Positions 44,925-56,214 of a stretch of DNA of 64,000 bases are shown here, in pieces. The stretch is taken from the NCBI GenBank assembly GCA_947359465.1, contig OX375873.1, positions 93,767,478 through 93,831,477 on the forward strand. Direction: 5' to 3'. Under the pieces are notes generated by a model, which was not told where the DNA came from, made no database searches, and worked only from the letters and a program-made list of their open reading frames with translations. Both the position numbers and the translations under genes were made by a program. This DNA is from Metellina segmentata (lineage: Eukaryota > Arthropoda > Arachnida > Araneae > Tetragnathidae). How positions within the stretch are numbered: position 1 is the stretch's first letter; the number at the start of each line of letters is the position of its first letter.

Positions 44925-47262
44925 TAGGACGTATCGACAAAATCGAAATTTCTTAGATCTTTTTGCGGTAGTGCGGAAAAGTTGTATACTCCCATTATTA
45001 AAAAGCGAGCGGAATCTTAAAACTGTAGGTTAATTTCTTCTGTCGCCTCAGTGAGCCGAAAATTCCGAAAATTGGACTAAAAAAGGTAAAAATACAAAAA
45101 TTAATAAATAATCACAGATTTCGTTGATCGGTTTGGGATAGTGCTTACAAGGTTCTATTTTTTAACAATAACAACCATAAAAATTTTTAGAATTATAGGT
45201 TAATATCATCTGCCAAATCGATACCAAATTTGGGAAAATGAAGGCACAATTTTAAATAAATACGCGTCACACTTACCTCATTTTAATGCGAACAGAAATT
45301 TTTCTTTTTTCTTTCAAACATACAAATGCCAAAGCATTCCTGCTTGTAATTATTTTTGGTCTGAAAATTTGACACGTGTTTTCTGGATTCTAGTGTCGCT
45401 CTAATAAAACGCTCCCTGTTCTGCGGCCCAAGAGTTTTCCAGAGGCTGCAGTGACTAGTTTCACAATCCTCTCAACTGCTTCCGTGTGTGATTGAAATTT
45501 TATAAAGTCAGCGGTCCATTGGCATACCGTCCTGTATCATTTTCAGAAGTTCTTGAGAATTGATCTCTCTGTGAACTGGAGGCGAAGTCACAAACAAGCT
45601 TGCCAGTCAATGAGATCTACATAGTCTGTAGCTCCAAAGTTAACAGCAGGAATAACGATTTTGCGAACACAATTTCCATCTGGGCTAATTTTCCTTGCCT
45701 TGCTCATCCGCCGAGCTGCAAGGGTCCTAATATGGTACCACTCACCAGTTAACATGGCCAAAAGCATGTTTTCTGGAGCCGAAATGTAAGCGTTGCGAGA
45801 AATAACTTGTTCAATTACGTCACGATACTTTGGAAAGTACCGAGATGAGCTGATGAAATGTCACAGTTGTCTAGCACCGTCCCTTATGGAATGATGAATC
45901 TCATTTCGGAACCATGAGAGTGCGTAGACTATTAGAATGAATACAACCAAAGTTAGCAACTCATTTGATGGGTATGATGTAGATATATATAACCTCAGTA
46001 TTCGATTGGCAGTTGTTAGTCACCGGGACAAATTCAACGTTCTCGGTTAGCTAGATCTGAACAACAAACGCCAAAACGAATAGCCGTGCAAATGTCTGAT
46101 AAATATTTCTGACTTAAACTGAGGGTGGTAGGATCAATGTCTGTCAATTCGCATTAAATACTATTAAAAGCATCAGTTGAAAGCCTTTCGCATCCTTTGA
46201 GGTTTTGTCCAATGTCTCCGGTGTAAGATGTGGGGCCAGATGACTTGCCGACTATGGACTCAAATAGGTGTCGTAATGGCAACTTATTGAAATGAAGTAA
46301 GCAGATAATCCCTTAAACTGGTCTCTGAAGTTTCAATTCAATCCTGCGAATTACATCAATAAACACTCCTGTGTTCACTACAGTGCCGTCACACCCGAGA
46401 CAATAAGGTTGCTAAAATCATCCAAAGCACTTGTTACGCTTTCGTAAATGATATTAGAAGTATCAAGGCTAGATCCATTTTTAGATGTAACCTGTCAAAA
46501 GTGCGTAGAATCAGGCTCCGATAAAACACAGTCATGCGCTTATACAATTGTTCTTTGGAACTGCTTGTCCTCTAGTGTTTCAGATGTCAAAGTTTTGCCA
46601 TGCCGTCCATCAAAATAAAGGCCAGATAGAGTGGAACGATTTTCGTTTGATCCTTAAACCAATTTTTTGCAAATTCTCGATTTTTCCTTCTACATTTTTC
46701 TTTGTCTTTGACGAGCCTGGTATCTGATTCCGATATTAAACCAAAATCTTGCATAACACTCGATTCAATAGCAGCCGTGACTCTGTTAGATACAGTATAT
46801 CTTTGACTGACAAGAACTATGTTATCCAGTTTTAAACGCATTTGTTCCACTTTTTTAGCAGAGCGCAAACCCAGTCTGTCTCTATTGTGCATTGTACGAG
46901 CAGTAAACAGTTGTACATAAAAGTACCAATAATATGCTTCAAAATTTCCAAAATTCGATCCCGATGAGGCGGCAGAAGATAATAACCTATAGTTCTAAAA
47001 ATTTTTATAGTTGTTGTTGTTAAAAAATAGTAACTTTTAAGTGTTACCCCATACCGATCAACGAAATCTGTGATTATTTATTAATTTTTATATTTTAATG
47101 ATTTGTAGTCCAATTTTCACAACTTTTGGCCCACTGAGGCAACAGAAGAAATCAACTCACAGTTTTAAGATTCAACACGCTTTTTAATGATGGGAGTTCA
47201 CAACTTTTCCGCACTACTGCAAAAAAGATGTCAGAAATTTCGATTTTTTTCGATACGCCTTA
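44925..47262 (-). mobile_element. Long-TIR hAT-like transposon, copy 1
   Basis: A 2338-bp element with terminal inverted repeats of about 320 bp (44925-45243 and 46936-47262). Ends read TAGGACGTATCGA (left) and TAAGGCGTATCGA (right, reverse complement). Flanking 8-mers are ACACAGAT (44917-44924) and ATACAGAT (47263-47270), seven of eight identical. Each TIR contains the core GTAGTGCGGAAAAGTTGT, and within each TIR two diverged sub-repeats share AGGTTAATxTCxTCTGxC. The interior encodes a transposase remnant on the minus strand. Confidence 0.85.
45370..46892 (-). pseudogene. Transposase of the long-TIR family, decayed
   Basis: From 46892 the minus strand reads MHNRDRLGLRS, YTVSNRVTAAIESSVMQDFG and ILMDGMAKL (the last a decayed YFDGRKDKT-like motif). 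Frameshifts and stops then separate SALDDFSNLIV, SGCDGTVVNTGVFIDVIRRI, LHFNKLPLRHLFES, GPTSYTGDIGQNLKGCERL, LTTANRILRLYIST, RYFPKYRDVIEQVISRNAY, ENMLLAMLTGEWYHIR, NFGATDYVDLIDWQ, and finally HTEAVERIVKLVTAASGK. The order and motifs match the copy at 56.2-57.7 kb block for block. Candidate catalytic acids are the Asp of the FDG-like and CDG motifs, by analogy with RNase H-fold transposases. I recall similar uncharacterised proteins in aphids and cnidarians but cannot name a subfamily. Confidence 0.75.
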
Positions 47263-47269
47263 ATACAGA

Positions 47270-47816
47270 TATCCTTCAATACGCTAATCAGGAAGTGGTA
47301 TCGAATGGGAAATGCTCTATTCTATGTGCACAAGGGTATCACTCATGAGTTAGCTATGTATGTATATTATTTTTATTGAAATGTTTTACCTGATATTACG
47401 TTTTTAAAACATTAAAAAGAGAATTTAAAACACATTTTTGAACCTTGTTATTTAACGTCTGATCTCTCTTACTGAGAATAAAAACAATACATCTAAGGTA
47501 AGAGTTAATAATAACATCTTTAATCGTGTGTAATTGTACCTATATAATACAAGCCAAATGGGGATCGTGTAAATGAAGGCAGACTATCTATTGATCAAGT
47601 TTCACATGGAACGTGAAAGCATAATTTAAGTACCTTTGACTTTGTAAGATACCGTTTAAGACCTTTGTAAAATATATTTATGTTTTCATATGAATGTCAA
47701 TTTTTTTAAATTACATTTTTTTTTTCATATCGTTTCATGCGACTGTTGACTTTTGATGTAATTGTTCTTGTAAACATTAAGAAAGACCTTTTAAAAATCT
47801 GATATTTGAAATCCTA
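47270..47816. other. Non-coding, nothing recognised
   Basis: AT-rich sequence between the long-TIR element and a Tc1 fragment. Confidence 0.5.
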
Positions 47817-48130
47817 CACTGCTGTTCATTTTAAATGTAACACCATAGAAGAAATAAAAGGCAAATTCAAAGCCTTGCATCGCATGTGAAAATCATTACA
47901 CATCTTTGAAAGGTATGGCAGCCATACAAGCACGTTTCTGAGAATGAAAGAGGTAAAATTATGGTTTATTGAAAATTCAGTTTGCTTGCGAGCAATTAGT
48001 GCTCAGGTTGGAAAAATCGAGCCTCATTGAAGCTAATATGCCATCGATTTGTTCAGAAGGGGCGAGCTATTACAATAGCCTCGTCACTCAACCCAGAGAG
48101 AGGACGGATAACATCTTGTGGGCATGGATT
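47817..48130 (+). pseudogene. Tc1-like 5' fragment: terminus and helix-turn-helix region
   Basis: After TA (47815-47816) the terminus CACTGCTGTTCATTTTAAAT then GTAACACC is of Tc1 type. Downstream, MKEVKLWFIENSVCLRAISA (47944 on) followed in another frame by KNRASLKLICHRFVQKGR resembles the N-terminal DNA-binding domain of Tc1 transposases. The catalytic part is absent; the fragment fades out near 48130. Confidence 0.55.
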
Positions 48131-48829
48131 TTATTATTGCACTAAAACATCTAGAACCCTAGCTCAGTAGTCTACAGATCTATATCGTCTTATATATGCA
48201 CTGGCAGACCCAACCAATGACGTGAATAGGTGACGTTGCTATGGAATTTGCAATGCATAGGCTCGTATGTGCCAGTATCTTTGACACTTCGGTGTATGTT
48301 ATTTACATTACAAATATGGTTTTGATATCTCTTGTCCAACATTGTATTTTACTTTTGATGGCCAGAAGGGTAGATTTATATCTTTACGGCAAGTATTTAT
48401 TGTTAGATAGGTAAAACTTCAACAAAACATCTATAGTTCTATCCATTTGAGAGGATTTTTCTCCCTTGAAAACTGTTTTGCAGGAAATCCACTTGAATTG
48501 CTATTACTCAGTGCCAACAAAAGTAGCGATTGATGACTTCAATACTCTAATTGGTGCTTAGGCATCGGCACCTTTGATTACTATAACATCTGTATTGCTT
48601 TTTACTTAATTAATATTTTACTGCATTCACAATAGAAGTTCCCGTATTTCTATTCCTCAAATCGTTATTTAAAGTTTCCTTTTTTAGGTCTAATGAAAAA
48701 TCTAGAGTAAAATTCTTTGCGTTATAAATAATCTCATTTGATTTATTTATACTGTGTCGTTTTTTGTCCCAAAAAACTCGATCGAGTACGTTACTCTGCC
48801 ATTAGTATAACCTTGTTTCAAACTTCTAA
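48131..48829. other. Non-coding, nothing recognised
   Basis: Contains slightly GC-richer sequence at about 48190-48300 without identifiable content. Confidence 0.45.
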
Positions 48830-48990
48830 TTGACGGGATATTTCGCCCATCAAGATCTGATCAATTTGTCTAACAGCGAGATATGTCGTCATGAAGTGGA
48901 TATTTTGAGGCTGATGAGATCAAGATCTAGTACGTTTTCTTGAGATGACGAGATATTTCATCCATCAAGATCTGACCAATTTCTGTGTTT
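48830..48990. mobile_element. TTAA-MITE family, copy 5 (partial)
   Basis: Units read GACGGGATATTTCGCCCATC then AAGATCTGATCAATTT, followed by GCGAGATATGTCGTC and GACGAGATATTTCATCCATC. Outer boundaries are not resolved. Confidence 0.55.
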
Positions 48991-49098
48991 AAGTGTCTTT
49001 TGGAAAGAACAGCAATATTTAATTTTGATAATTTATGCAACATAAAAATTTACAAAAGCATCACCTTTCACTTTTGGTTTTGATATCTTTTTGGAAGT

Positions 49099-49302
49099 TT
49101 AGCGATTTCTGTGTGTTTTCGTTTTCCATCCTTCATCAACGCATCTCTCAAATGTGCATACTGTTCCATTCTGAGTGATCTGATTCAGTCGTATGTACAA
49201 CACCTTCTCCAATTCAATCTCGGAATACATGGCGACAGTAAATTGATGGAACATGTCTTTGCTTCTCAGTAAAACGTTGAAATTCGAAGAGCACGTTATC
49301 AT
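49099..49302 (-). pseudogene. Helitron helicase-like fragment (weak)
   Basis: The minus-strand segment DMFHQFTVAMYSEIELEKVL with YIRLNQ resembles the conserved LFQQFVVDMY-type stretch in the helitron-like N-terminal domain of Helitron Rep/helicase proteins. Only about 40 codons align and no Rep or helicase catalytic motif is in view, so this is tentative. Confidence 0.4.
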
Positions 49303-50935
49303 CCTGTGAGCGTAGATCTACATAGAAGAAATGTTCTTAGTTTGCATAAATGATCCAAATCCAAGATTGGCGTGAGTGCAGTAAAGACCCTTTCAATACT
49401 GTGGACATTTTTTGGAAACCAAATAAAACAAAAATATAATAATTAATTCATTTTTAAATGTTCTACATTAAACTTAAAATTTGGATTAAATATCGCTTTT
49501 CTTTCCGTAAGACATCAAAACAAAAATGATAAAAATTTACTACAGAAAAACCGAAGTACTATACAGAAACAAACAAAAGATCGCATAAATGAAACAAACC
49601 AGAAATTGCACAAAAGATCTAAATAAATATCGCTATACTTCTGAAAAAAATATCCAAATAATCCAAAGTAAAAGTGAATATGCTTCAAAAGTCAAAATCT
49701 AAACTATCGTAGTCTAAAAAAGAAACAATAACAAACGTATTGCACAACCGTTACCCAGTTCCAAAAATGAAGTAAGCACAATAAAAAAAATACAAATATA
49801 AAAGATTAAAAGTTAACGCTAACTAAAAGTTAATATGCTTTTAAAAAGGCAATAAATTTCATAAAGGATATCCAGTAATAAGGCGGCTACACACGCGCAG
49901 AAAATACGGATTAATTCAATATCGATCATGACTGTTGCCATTCGGAGGAAAGGGAATAATAATTAAACATCGCATTAAATTAATTTTAAAATTTTCAAGA
50001 TTAAATTTTGTGAAAAATTAAAAAATCATCGCGCGCGGGCTGGTCTATAAAATTCGAGACTACATGTGTGCCAATTTCATTAGTGTAAATGCCATAAATT
50101 GGTCAGGTCACACCGTACACACACATGCAGAAACTTCATTTTATAATAGTAGAGAAGAAGAGAAGATATATCTTACAAACTGAATCCTAACAATGATTAT
50201 TATTTCCTAGAGCGACTCATGTGGTCCCTTGGTTTTTTATAAAGAATAAAAGCCAATTCACAAGTGGGAATAACATCCCTCCTTTATTTCAAGGATTAAG
50301 GGAAATATTTAAACCTGCTGTATTCACACGCGTTAGTTCATATACCAACTTTATTAAGGAGGCGGCAGTTGGCTCAGTTTGTGTGGAATGAAATATTTTA
50401 CATTAATTAACAGATACTAACGCAAAGTAAAGCTAAAATATATAGACATTCTTGAATTGTATATTGATTGTTGATGTGTTTGAATAAAATTATTGACATA
50501 TTAAAAACAAGCAAAGAAATTAATCCTGTAACGAATTTGCGTTTTTATAATGTGTAACGAAATAATATGTGTGTATTTCCAAATGTTTTCCAAATTCTCT
50601 TCTCCTGTATGCGTAAATAAACACAGTTTCTTTACATAATAATTTACACCACTTTTTAAATTTGATTACATAAACTATTCGATTACGATAAAGTCAAGAA
50701 AAAAATACTTACATTAATGTTATGGAATAACTTCCGATTTTCCCCTCTTTCACCCAATAGTCTTTATTTTATTTCCATGGTCATTTGGTTCTAAATACAT
50801 CTTGTCACATTCTTTATCCTTTTCAATTATCCCACGTCGCTAACCATAGTTTCAAACTCTCACTCACTAGGTTCACTCACTAAACTCATGTTAGCTTTTT
50901 CTTCCTTTCTAATCATCTGATGCATTCTATAAAAT
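49303..50935. other. Non-coding, nothing recognised
   Basis: Very A-rich at 49430-49870. A CG-rich word (CATCGCGCGCGGGC) at about 50027-50040 stands out but has no visible partner. Confidence 0.5.
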
Positions 50936-50939
50936 TTAA

Positions 50940-51192
50940 CCCTCCTGTTGCTTGACTCGAAGACGTATTTCGTTCTTAGTAAAACTGGTCAGATCTTGAT
51001 CGACAGTATACCTCGTCATTAGAAGGTCATCAGATCTTAATATCTTCATCATCAAAATATCGCCAATATCTTAATGACAATGTATCTTGTCATTAGCAAA
51101 ATTGGTTACATCTTAATGAACGAGACATTACATCATTCGCAATTTGGTGAGATCTTGATGAACGGGATATCTTGCCAAAATGATATGAAGGG
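50940..51192. mobile_element. TTAA-MITE family, copy 6
   Basis: A 253-bp element flanked by TTAA at 50936-50939 and 51193-51196, starting CCCTCCTGTTGCTTG and ending GAAGGG. The interior has the family phrases AAAACTGGTCAGATCTTGAT and GAACGGGATATCTTG in inverted orientation relative to copy 3. Confidence 0.75.
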
Positions 51193-51196
51193 TTAA

Positions 51197-51567
51197 GTTG
51201 CATGTGGGACTTAATAGAAACCCCGAATTTTTTAACTTAAATAAACTTTCAAAATATAGCTAACGTTATGTGAGCTCTTTCTAAATTTCTCAATCCCTAG
51301 CGGATTATTTTTTAAGCTCATTATTTCAATAATCCTTTTGCAGAAAGCACTCGGATCTGTTCCACACACCCAATTCAAAATCCCTCTATTTCCTCTTCCT
51401 TGTTTCAACTCACTTTTAAAAACAGAGGTTTAAACAGATGCTCGTGACATGGAGTTATATCTGCCTTAATATTCAACTTATTTTATATACTTATATATCT
51501 TCCTTAGCATTCAAGATCATGTACTGTGGGCTTGAATGTTACGAACATTGAGGCTGATATTAAAGCC

Positions 51568-51570
<3 letters not shown>
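51197..51570. other. Non-coding, nothing recognised
   Basis: AT-rich sequence up to the (GT)n tract. Confidence 0.5.

Positions 51571-51659
<89 letters not shown>
51571..51659. repeat. (GT)n microsatellite, about 44 units
   Basis: An 89-bp uninterrupted GT tract, the longest simple repeat in the window. It abuts the RNase H remnant that follows. Confidence 0.95.
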
Positions 51660-51660
<1 letters not shown>

Positions 51661-52249
51661 ACAAGCAAGATCTTATTCATCTGACTTAACTACTTATTGC
51701 AGGCACGATGTTTTGCAGTCAGCGATTCTCTCCTTCTGCTCTTTCCTAAACAGCAATTCGGCACGCGTAGAAGAGGTAAAACAAAAAATTTACGAACTCA
51801 ACTCTGCTGGTTGGACGGTCCTCTTCTTATGGATATCCAGCCAATGTGACATACCCGTTAATGAGAACGCAGATTCGCTAGCTAAACATGGATGCAACTT
51901 CCCAGAACCTCTTATTGACTTACTATATAGAACCAGGCATTTTCCACCATTATAAGTTCAGCGGGGAGATGCATACGCAAAACTCAAAAGAGTAATGCCA
52001 TGGGTAAAATCTGGGAAAGTCTACTATGTAATCCGATCTCAATGGATCTCCCCCAGACGGATCTTTACAACCAACTTAAGAATTTTAAGCGGACATTACT
52101 ATCTCCAAGTCCACCAGATTGGTGTGAAATACATTCCTGACTGCCCCCTGTGTTCCACTGGAGATACTATGTATTTTAGTCACTTGAAAATTTGTGCTAC
52201 TTGGCCAACTGAAATTTTTAATGTTCTACCCCTCGAAAACTATATTTAA
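51660..52249 (+). pseudogene. Non-LTR retrotransposon RNase H and C-terminal remnant
   Basis: The plus strand gives HDVLQSAILSFCSFLN, VKQKIYELNSAGWTVLFLWI and then CDIPVNENADSLAKHG, the C-terminal half of an RNase H domain (SHxxIxGNExAD motif with the catalytic Asp of NADSLA). After a stop, SQWISPRRIFTTNLRILSGH, YLQVHQIGVKYIPDCPLCST and HLKICATWP form the Cys/His-containing tail usual in arthropod non-LTR ORF2 proteins. The remnant ends near 52249. It differs in sequence from the remnant at 22660 and belongs to another element. Confidence 0.8.
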
Positions 52250-52259
52250 AAGGCTAGTT

Positions 52260-54269
52260 TATGCTGGGCGAAGAGAAAATGGTCAATACGATTCATTCCT
52301 CGACGTAATTAAAAATATATATTCAGCTTATGAACTAACAAAACAGCCAACACTAAACTAATACCAAATGTAACCATTCAAACATTTACATCACCTCTAC
52401 AATACTAAAACTTACACAGATTTCTATTTCTATGACATACAAGTGTTTAAAAATTGTGAAGCTTACCTATTCAAATGAAATAAAAATTCGATTTTGAAAA
52501 TGTGAGTAGCCTAATATTATGTTTTTTTATGTTTGAAATAATCAAGTTAGGGTGTGTGTTCACTGTTTTACAAAATAAAATATATCATTCTTATCCTCTA
52601 ACTTTTTCCGCAATATGCTAAAAAAATAACTTTCCAAATTTGGGTACATTTAAGTAATACATATTTAGAGGTAGGCTCTTATTTTCACATTGCTTGCATT
52701 TGATCATTTCTATCGGATTGTATGTATACAGTTACCAAACACCTAGATAATTTTTACAGAATTTCCACTTTTCTCACAGAAAGAATGCGAGTTGGACACA
52801 GTCTTAACAGAAGTTCATTTTAACAAAAAAAATCCCTTCAAAATTCGCACAAAGATATAATGGTACAGTACGAAATTTTTGATCATGTTACTTAATTTAC
52901 TGATTGAGATAGAAAACTGCTGTAGAATTTAAAACTATACTAGGAAAACACAAGAAGCAACAGTTATGAAAGCTGCACTATTGATGCGAAAAATATAGTA
53001 TATAATTACTCAATTTTATGATTTTATTTTGGCAGGTTTACTTGAAAACCAATGAAAATGACTAAAACTAATGTTTGCTTTTGAAGTTTAAATTAAATAC
53101 CTTTGTTGTTCCTACTGAAATCAATCTCATTCTGAATAGGTACGCAATTTCAATTCAAAGATAAATCTCTAAATTGAAAAAAAGTGCTTTATTTTTTTTT
53201 TCGAAACTCTATGCAAATTAGAGTAAAAGACATTTTAAAAGCTACTTCACCGATTTTCAAAGAATATTAGTGTTAGAAAATGGCCGAAGTAGGAAAATGG
53301 AACTAGGTATGTAATATTAAAATTTATTTGCCGTAGTGACAGAAAGTCAATACAAAGATTTTTTTTGAAGAGCATTGTCAAATCGACCTACCATTTTATT
53401 CGAAATATTCAAATCGGCTACCGATTCACTGAAGACTTTAAACTTTATTACAACACCATACAGTTGCTATCAGCAAATAGAACTTTCAAGAAAAAATATA
53501 TTTCTTTTTTTTAAACTAGTTGATATGTAAAATAGTAACAAAATGCTATCTAAAGTTAAATAATACAAATTATATATGAAAATGTCTTAACAAATTAACT
53601 GAATATTATTCCCTTAACGATAACGAATCTGTCTAATGCTTCATGTAAGAGTGTCGCAAGTAAAAAAAAATTGGTAGGAAAACTATGAGTTGTTAAACTG
53701 TTATTTGCCGTAGATTCGTCATTTTATCGATTTAACAACTTTCTTTAGCTATAGTTATTTTACTGGAAATAAGAGGAATTCACAATGACCCCCAAGCTCA
53801 AAATCAACTTTCATAGAACTCTCCTTACTGTCACCATTCGTAATTTAGTCTGAAAACAGTGGTGGTACGTATATATAATAGATTATATGATAGATAAGCA
53901 TGCATATGATTTTATTTCATATAAAGTTCTAGAAATCATGAACATATCAAAAAGTTCTGTTATAGTTATTTCTTAGACACCTAAATTATGGTTTTTCTTC
54001 AAAATACAAAATTACTTATTATCAGTATTTTTCAATCTACTTCTAATCAATTGGTATTCCGATAGTTCTTATTTGTTGGTGTAGATTTGCCTTTGCTCTT
54101 TTAGTTTAGGGTATTCATAATAGCTAAAATTTAACAAGACATCAATTTTCCTTAAATATTGACATTGTTATGATTTCTCGAACTAATGTAGATACCTTTG
54201 CAAAGAAAACCCATTTTTCTGTTTGTAATACTGTGGTATGGTCAGATAATATTTAAAACATACTCGTTA
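52260..54269. other. Non-coding, nothing recognised
   Basis: 2 kb of AT-rich sequence with no feature I can support on either strand. Confidence 0.5.
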
Positions 54270-54277
54270 GAATAGAC

Positions 54278-54430
54278 CAGGCCTCGAAATAGATTTTTTA
54301 ATACAGGTGCACAAGGTGCACCTAAGTTTTTAAATTAGGTGCACTGCGTGCACCTAGTGGGAAAAATTAGGTGCACAGTTATATTTTCATGTGCACAGTG
54401 CACCTGTGCACCCGGGTATTTCGAGCCCTG
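54278..54430. mobile_element. hAT-type foldback MITE, 153 bp, perfect 8-bp duplication
   Basis: Ends CAGGCCTCGAAATA (left) and CAGGGCTCGAAATACC (right, reverse complement), flanked by identical 8-mers GAATAGAC at 54270-54277 and 54431-54438. The interior is dense in the palindrome GTGCAC (seven occurrences or close variants) and can fold on itself. No coding capacity. Confidence 0.93.
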
Positions 54431-54952
54431 GAATAGACCCATATGCGGAAGTGATTTATCAAACTTCAGCAGAATTTGGTTTGTTTCAAAAGATTTCTGA
54501 ATCTACAGAGACCATCACATAATTTTATTCAGTCAAAACTGGCCTGAAACATTCCAAGATTGAACGAACAACAGCACTTTCAGCTTTGTAAAGATTATGA
54601 ATTTTTCCAGAGCTTTGTACTCTACAATTTAAACATAGGTTATATTGTATTCTTCACTAGGTGTCTGACCACTACTTTTCATAAAAGCATCTGAAAAAAT
54701 GTTTAACTTAATTACATGATTTTATGATCATATTACATATGAATTATCACAACCGGTGGATTAAGAATAGATACCAGCCGATTCATGACACGAAAGGCAT
54801 ATTTCTGTAACCTTCATACTCTCTAATTAATCCAATTTCAAATGTGTTGAATACATACCAGATTACTTCTTCAGGTATGACTCAGGGTTGCTACACCTTT
54901 CAGTAAGTGGTACATAACCCTACCAATGTTACGAATTGCTGACTACAATAAC

Positions 54953-55706
54953 ACTTCGATTAACCGTCATGGTCAAGACCTTTACCGTGACGGTTAATCG
55001 AATAGACAAATAATAGAAAACCTTGAAAAACAACCTCCCACCTCCTCTTCATTGCTTATGAACGAATGATAAAAAATGCACGTTTAAGAACTGGAAATAC
55101 ACTGTACATACATATATTTTATTTTACAGAAACAAACAATATACAATTTTTATTAAATACAGTATAGTACATATTGCTACACGAACTTGCGCTCTAGGCA
55201 TACATACATATTCAAATTTATACATATTCACCTATATATACTATGCATATTAAAATTTTAATATAGTCTGTCAATTTGTTTCGTTTCTTTGAGGATCATG
55301 CTTTCTGAGCTGCAATGCTCAGAAGGTAATGTAATGCTTTGTAAGGTACGTAACCTTAAATAGCAAAAGGATCTGCGTTGCGTTTGCCTCTTTATGCCTC
55401 TCAAACCACTCAATGCATTTTGATAACATTGTTTCTGCTTCTATATGGCTCAACGTATCTTTTTCTTTCAAATTATAACACTCTGTCAATTTTTTCTTCG
55501 ATGTTAATTACACTGGAAACAATTTCATGGTTGTTCAAAATGTCAAAGCCTCCATCTAATTTGTCACATCCTAAACACTAAAATTTTTAGTTTGTCATCA
55601 TTAGCTTTAGGCCAGTGTTTATTCTACCTATTTTTAAGGTTTGACAGAGCTAACGGTTAAAAGTGTTAAGGTTAATCGTACTTTTGACGGTTAATCGTTC
55701 ATTGTA
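54953..55706 (-). mobile_element. Tigger/pogo-like element remnant
   Basis: The left end TTCGATTAACCGTCA and the right GACGGTTAATCGTTC are inverted. A second inverted pair lies at the left end itself (TTCGATTAACCGTCA ... TGACGGTTAATCGAA, 54957-55005). On the minus strand between about 55350 and 55560 the C-terminus of a jerky/Tigger-type transposase is readable: SHIEAETMLSKCIEWFERH, KEANATQILLLF, with stops. The DDE core is not recognisable. Boundaries are approximate. Confidence 0.65.
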
Positions 55707-56214
55707 CTTTTAGTTGTTGCTTCACTTATCAACATCTAATATACAATAGGGTGGGACGAAAAAAATCAATATTTTTTTTCGTAACGCTTTGGTGCGGAAA
55801 AGTTGACTATTGGAATAAGATGAAAAACGGCATAAAAAAATTTAAATCGGTTAACATCTTCCGTTCGCGCATCGTACTTAAACTTTATGAAAAATTGCAA
55901 AAATCACGATATTTTTGTAATTTTTTTTAAACAAATACGCTTTCGTTTTGTATATTTTATTTGTGGTTCAAATAACCTAAATAAATTAAATTCTGATCAA
56001 GAATCTATTTTTTTCCGTTATCGCAACGTCTTAGAAAAAACAGAAATTTACCAACATTTCGTAATTTTCACTGTACAACTCTTCGTTTCTTTTGCTAGAA
56101 CAAAGCGAACAAGAACTCACTTGAAATAGATTGAACTGGTTTGAACCTCCTGAGAAAAGTTGGGGTTCTTATTTTAACGGTCTTTTCTTTGAACGTTTGT
56201 CGAAAAATTGAATG

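Noticed and set aside
51536..51660. A Cys-Val repeat protein N-terminus
   Set aside because: It is the translation of a (GT)n microsatellite fused by chance to the RNase H remnant downstream.
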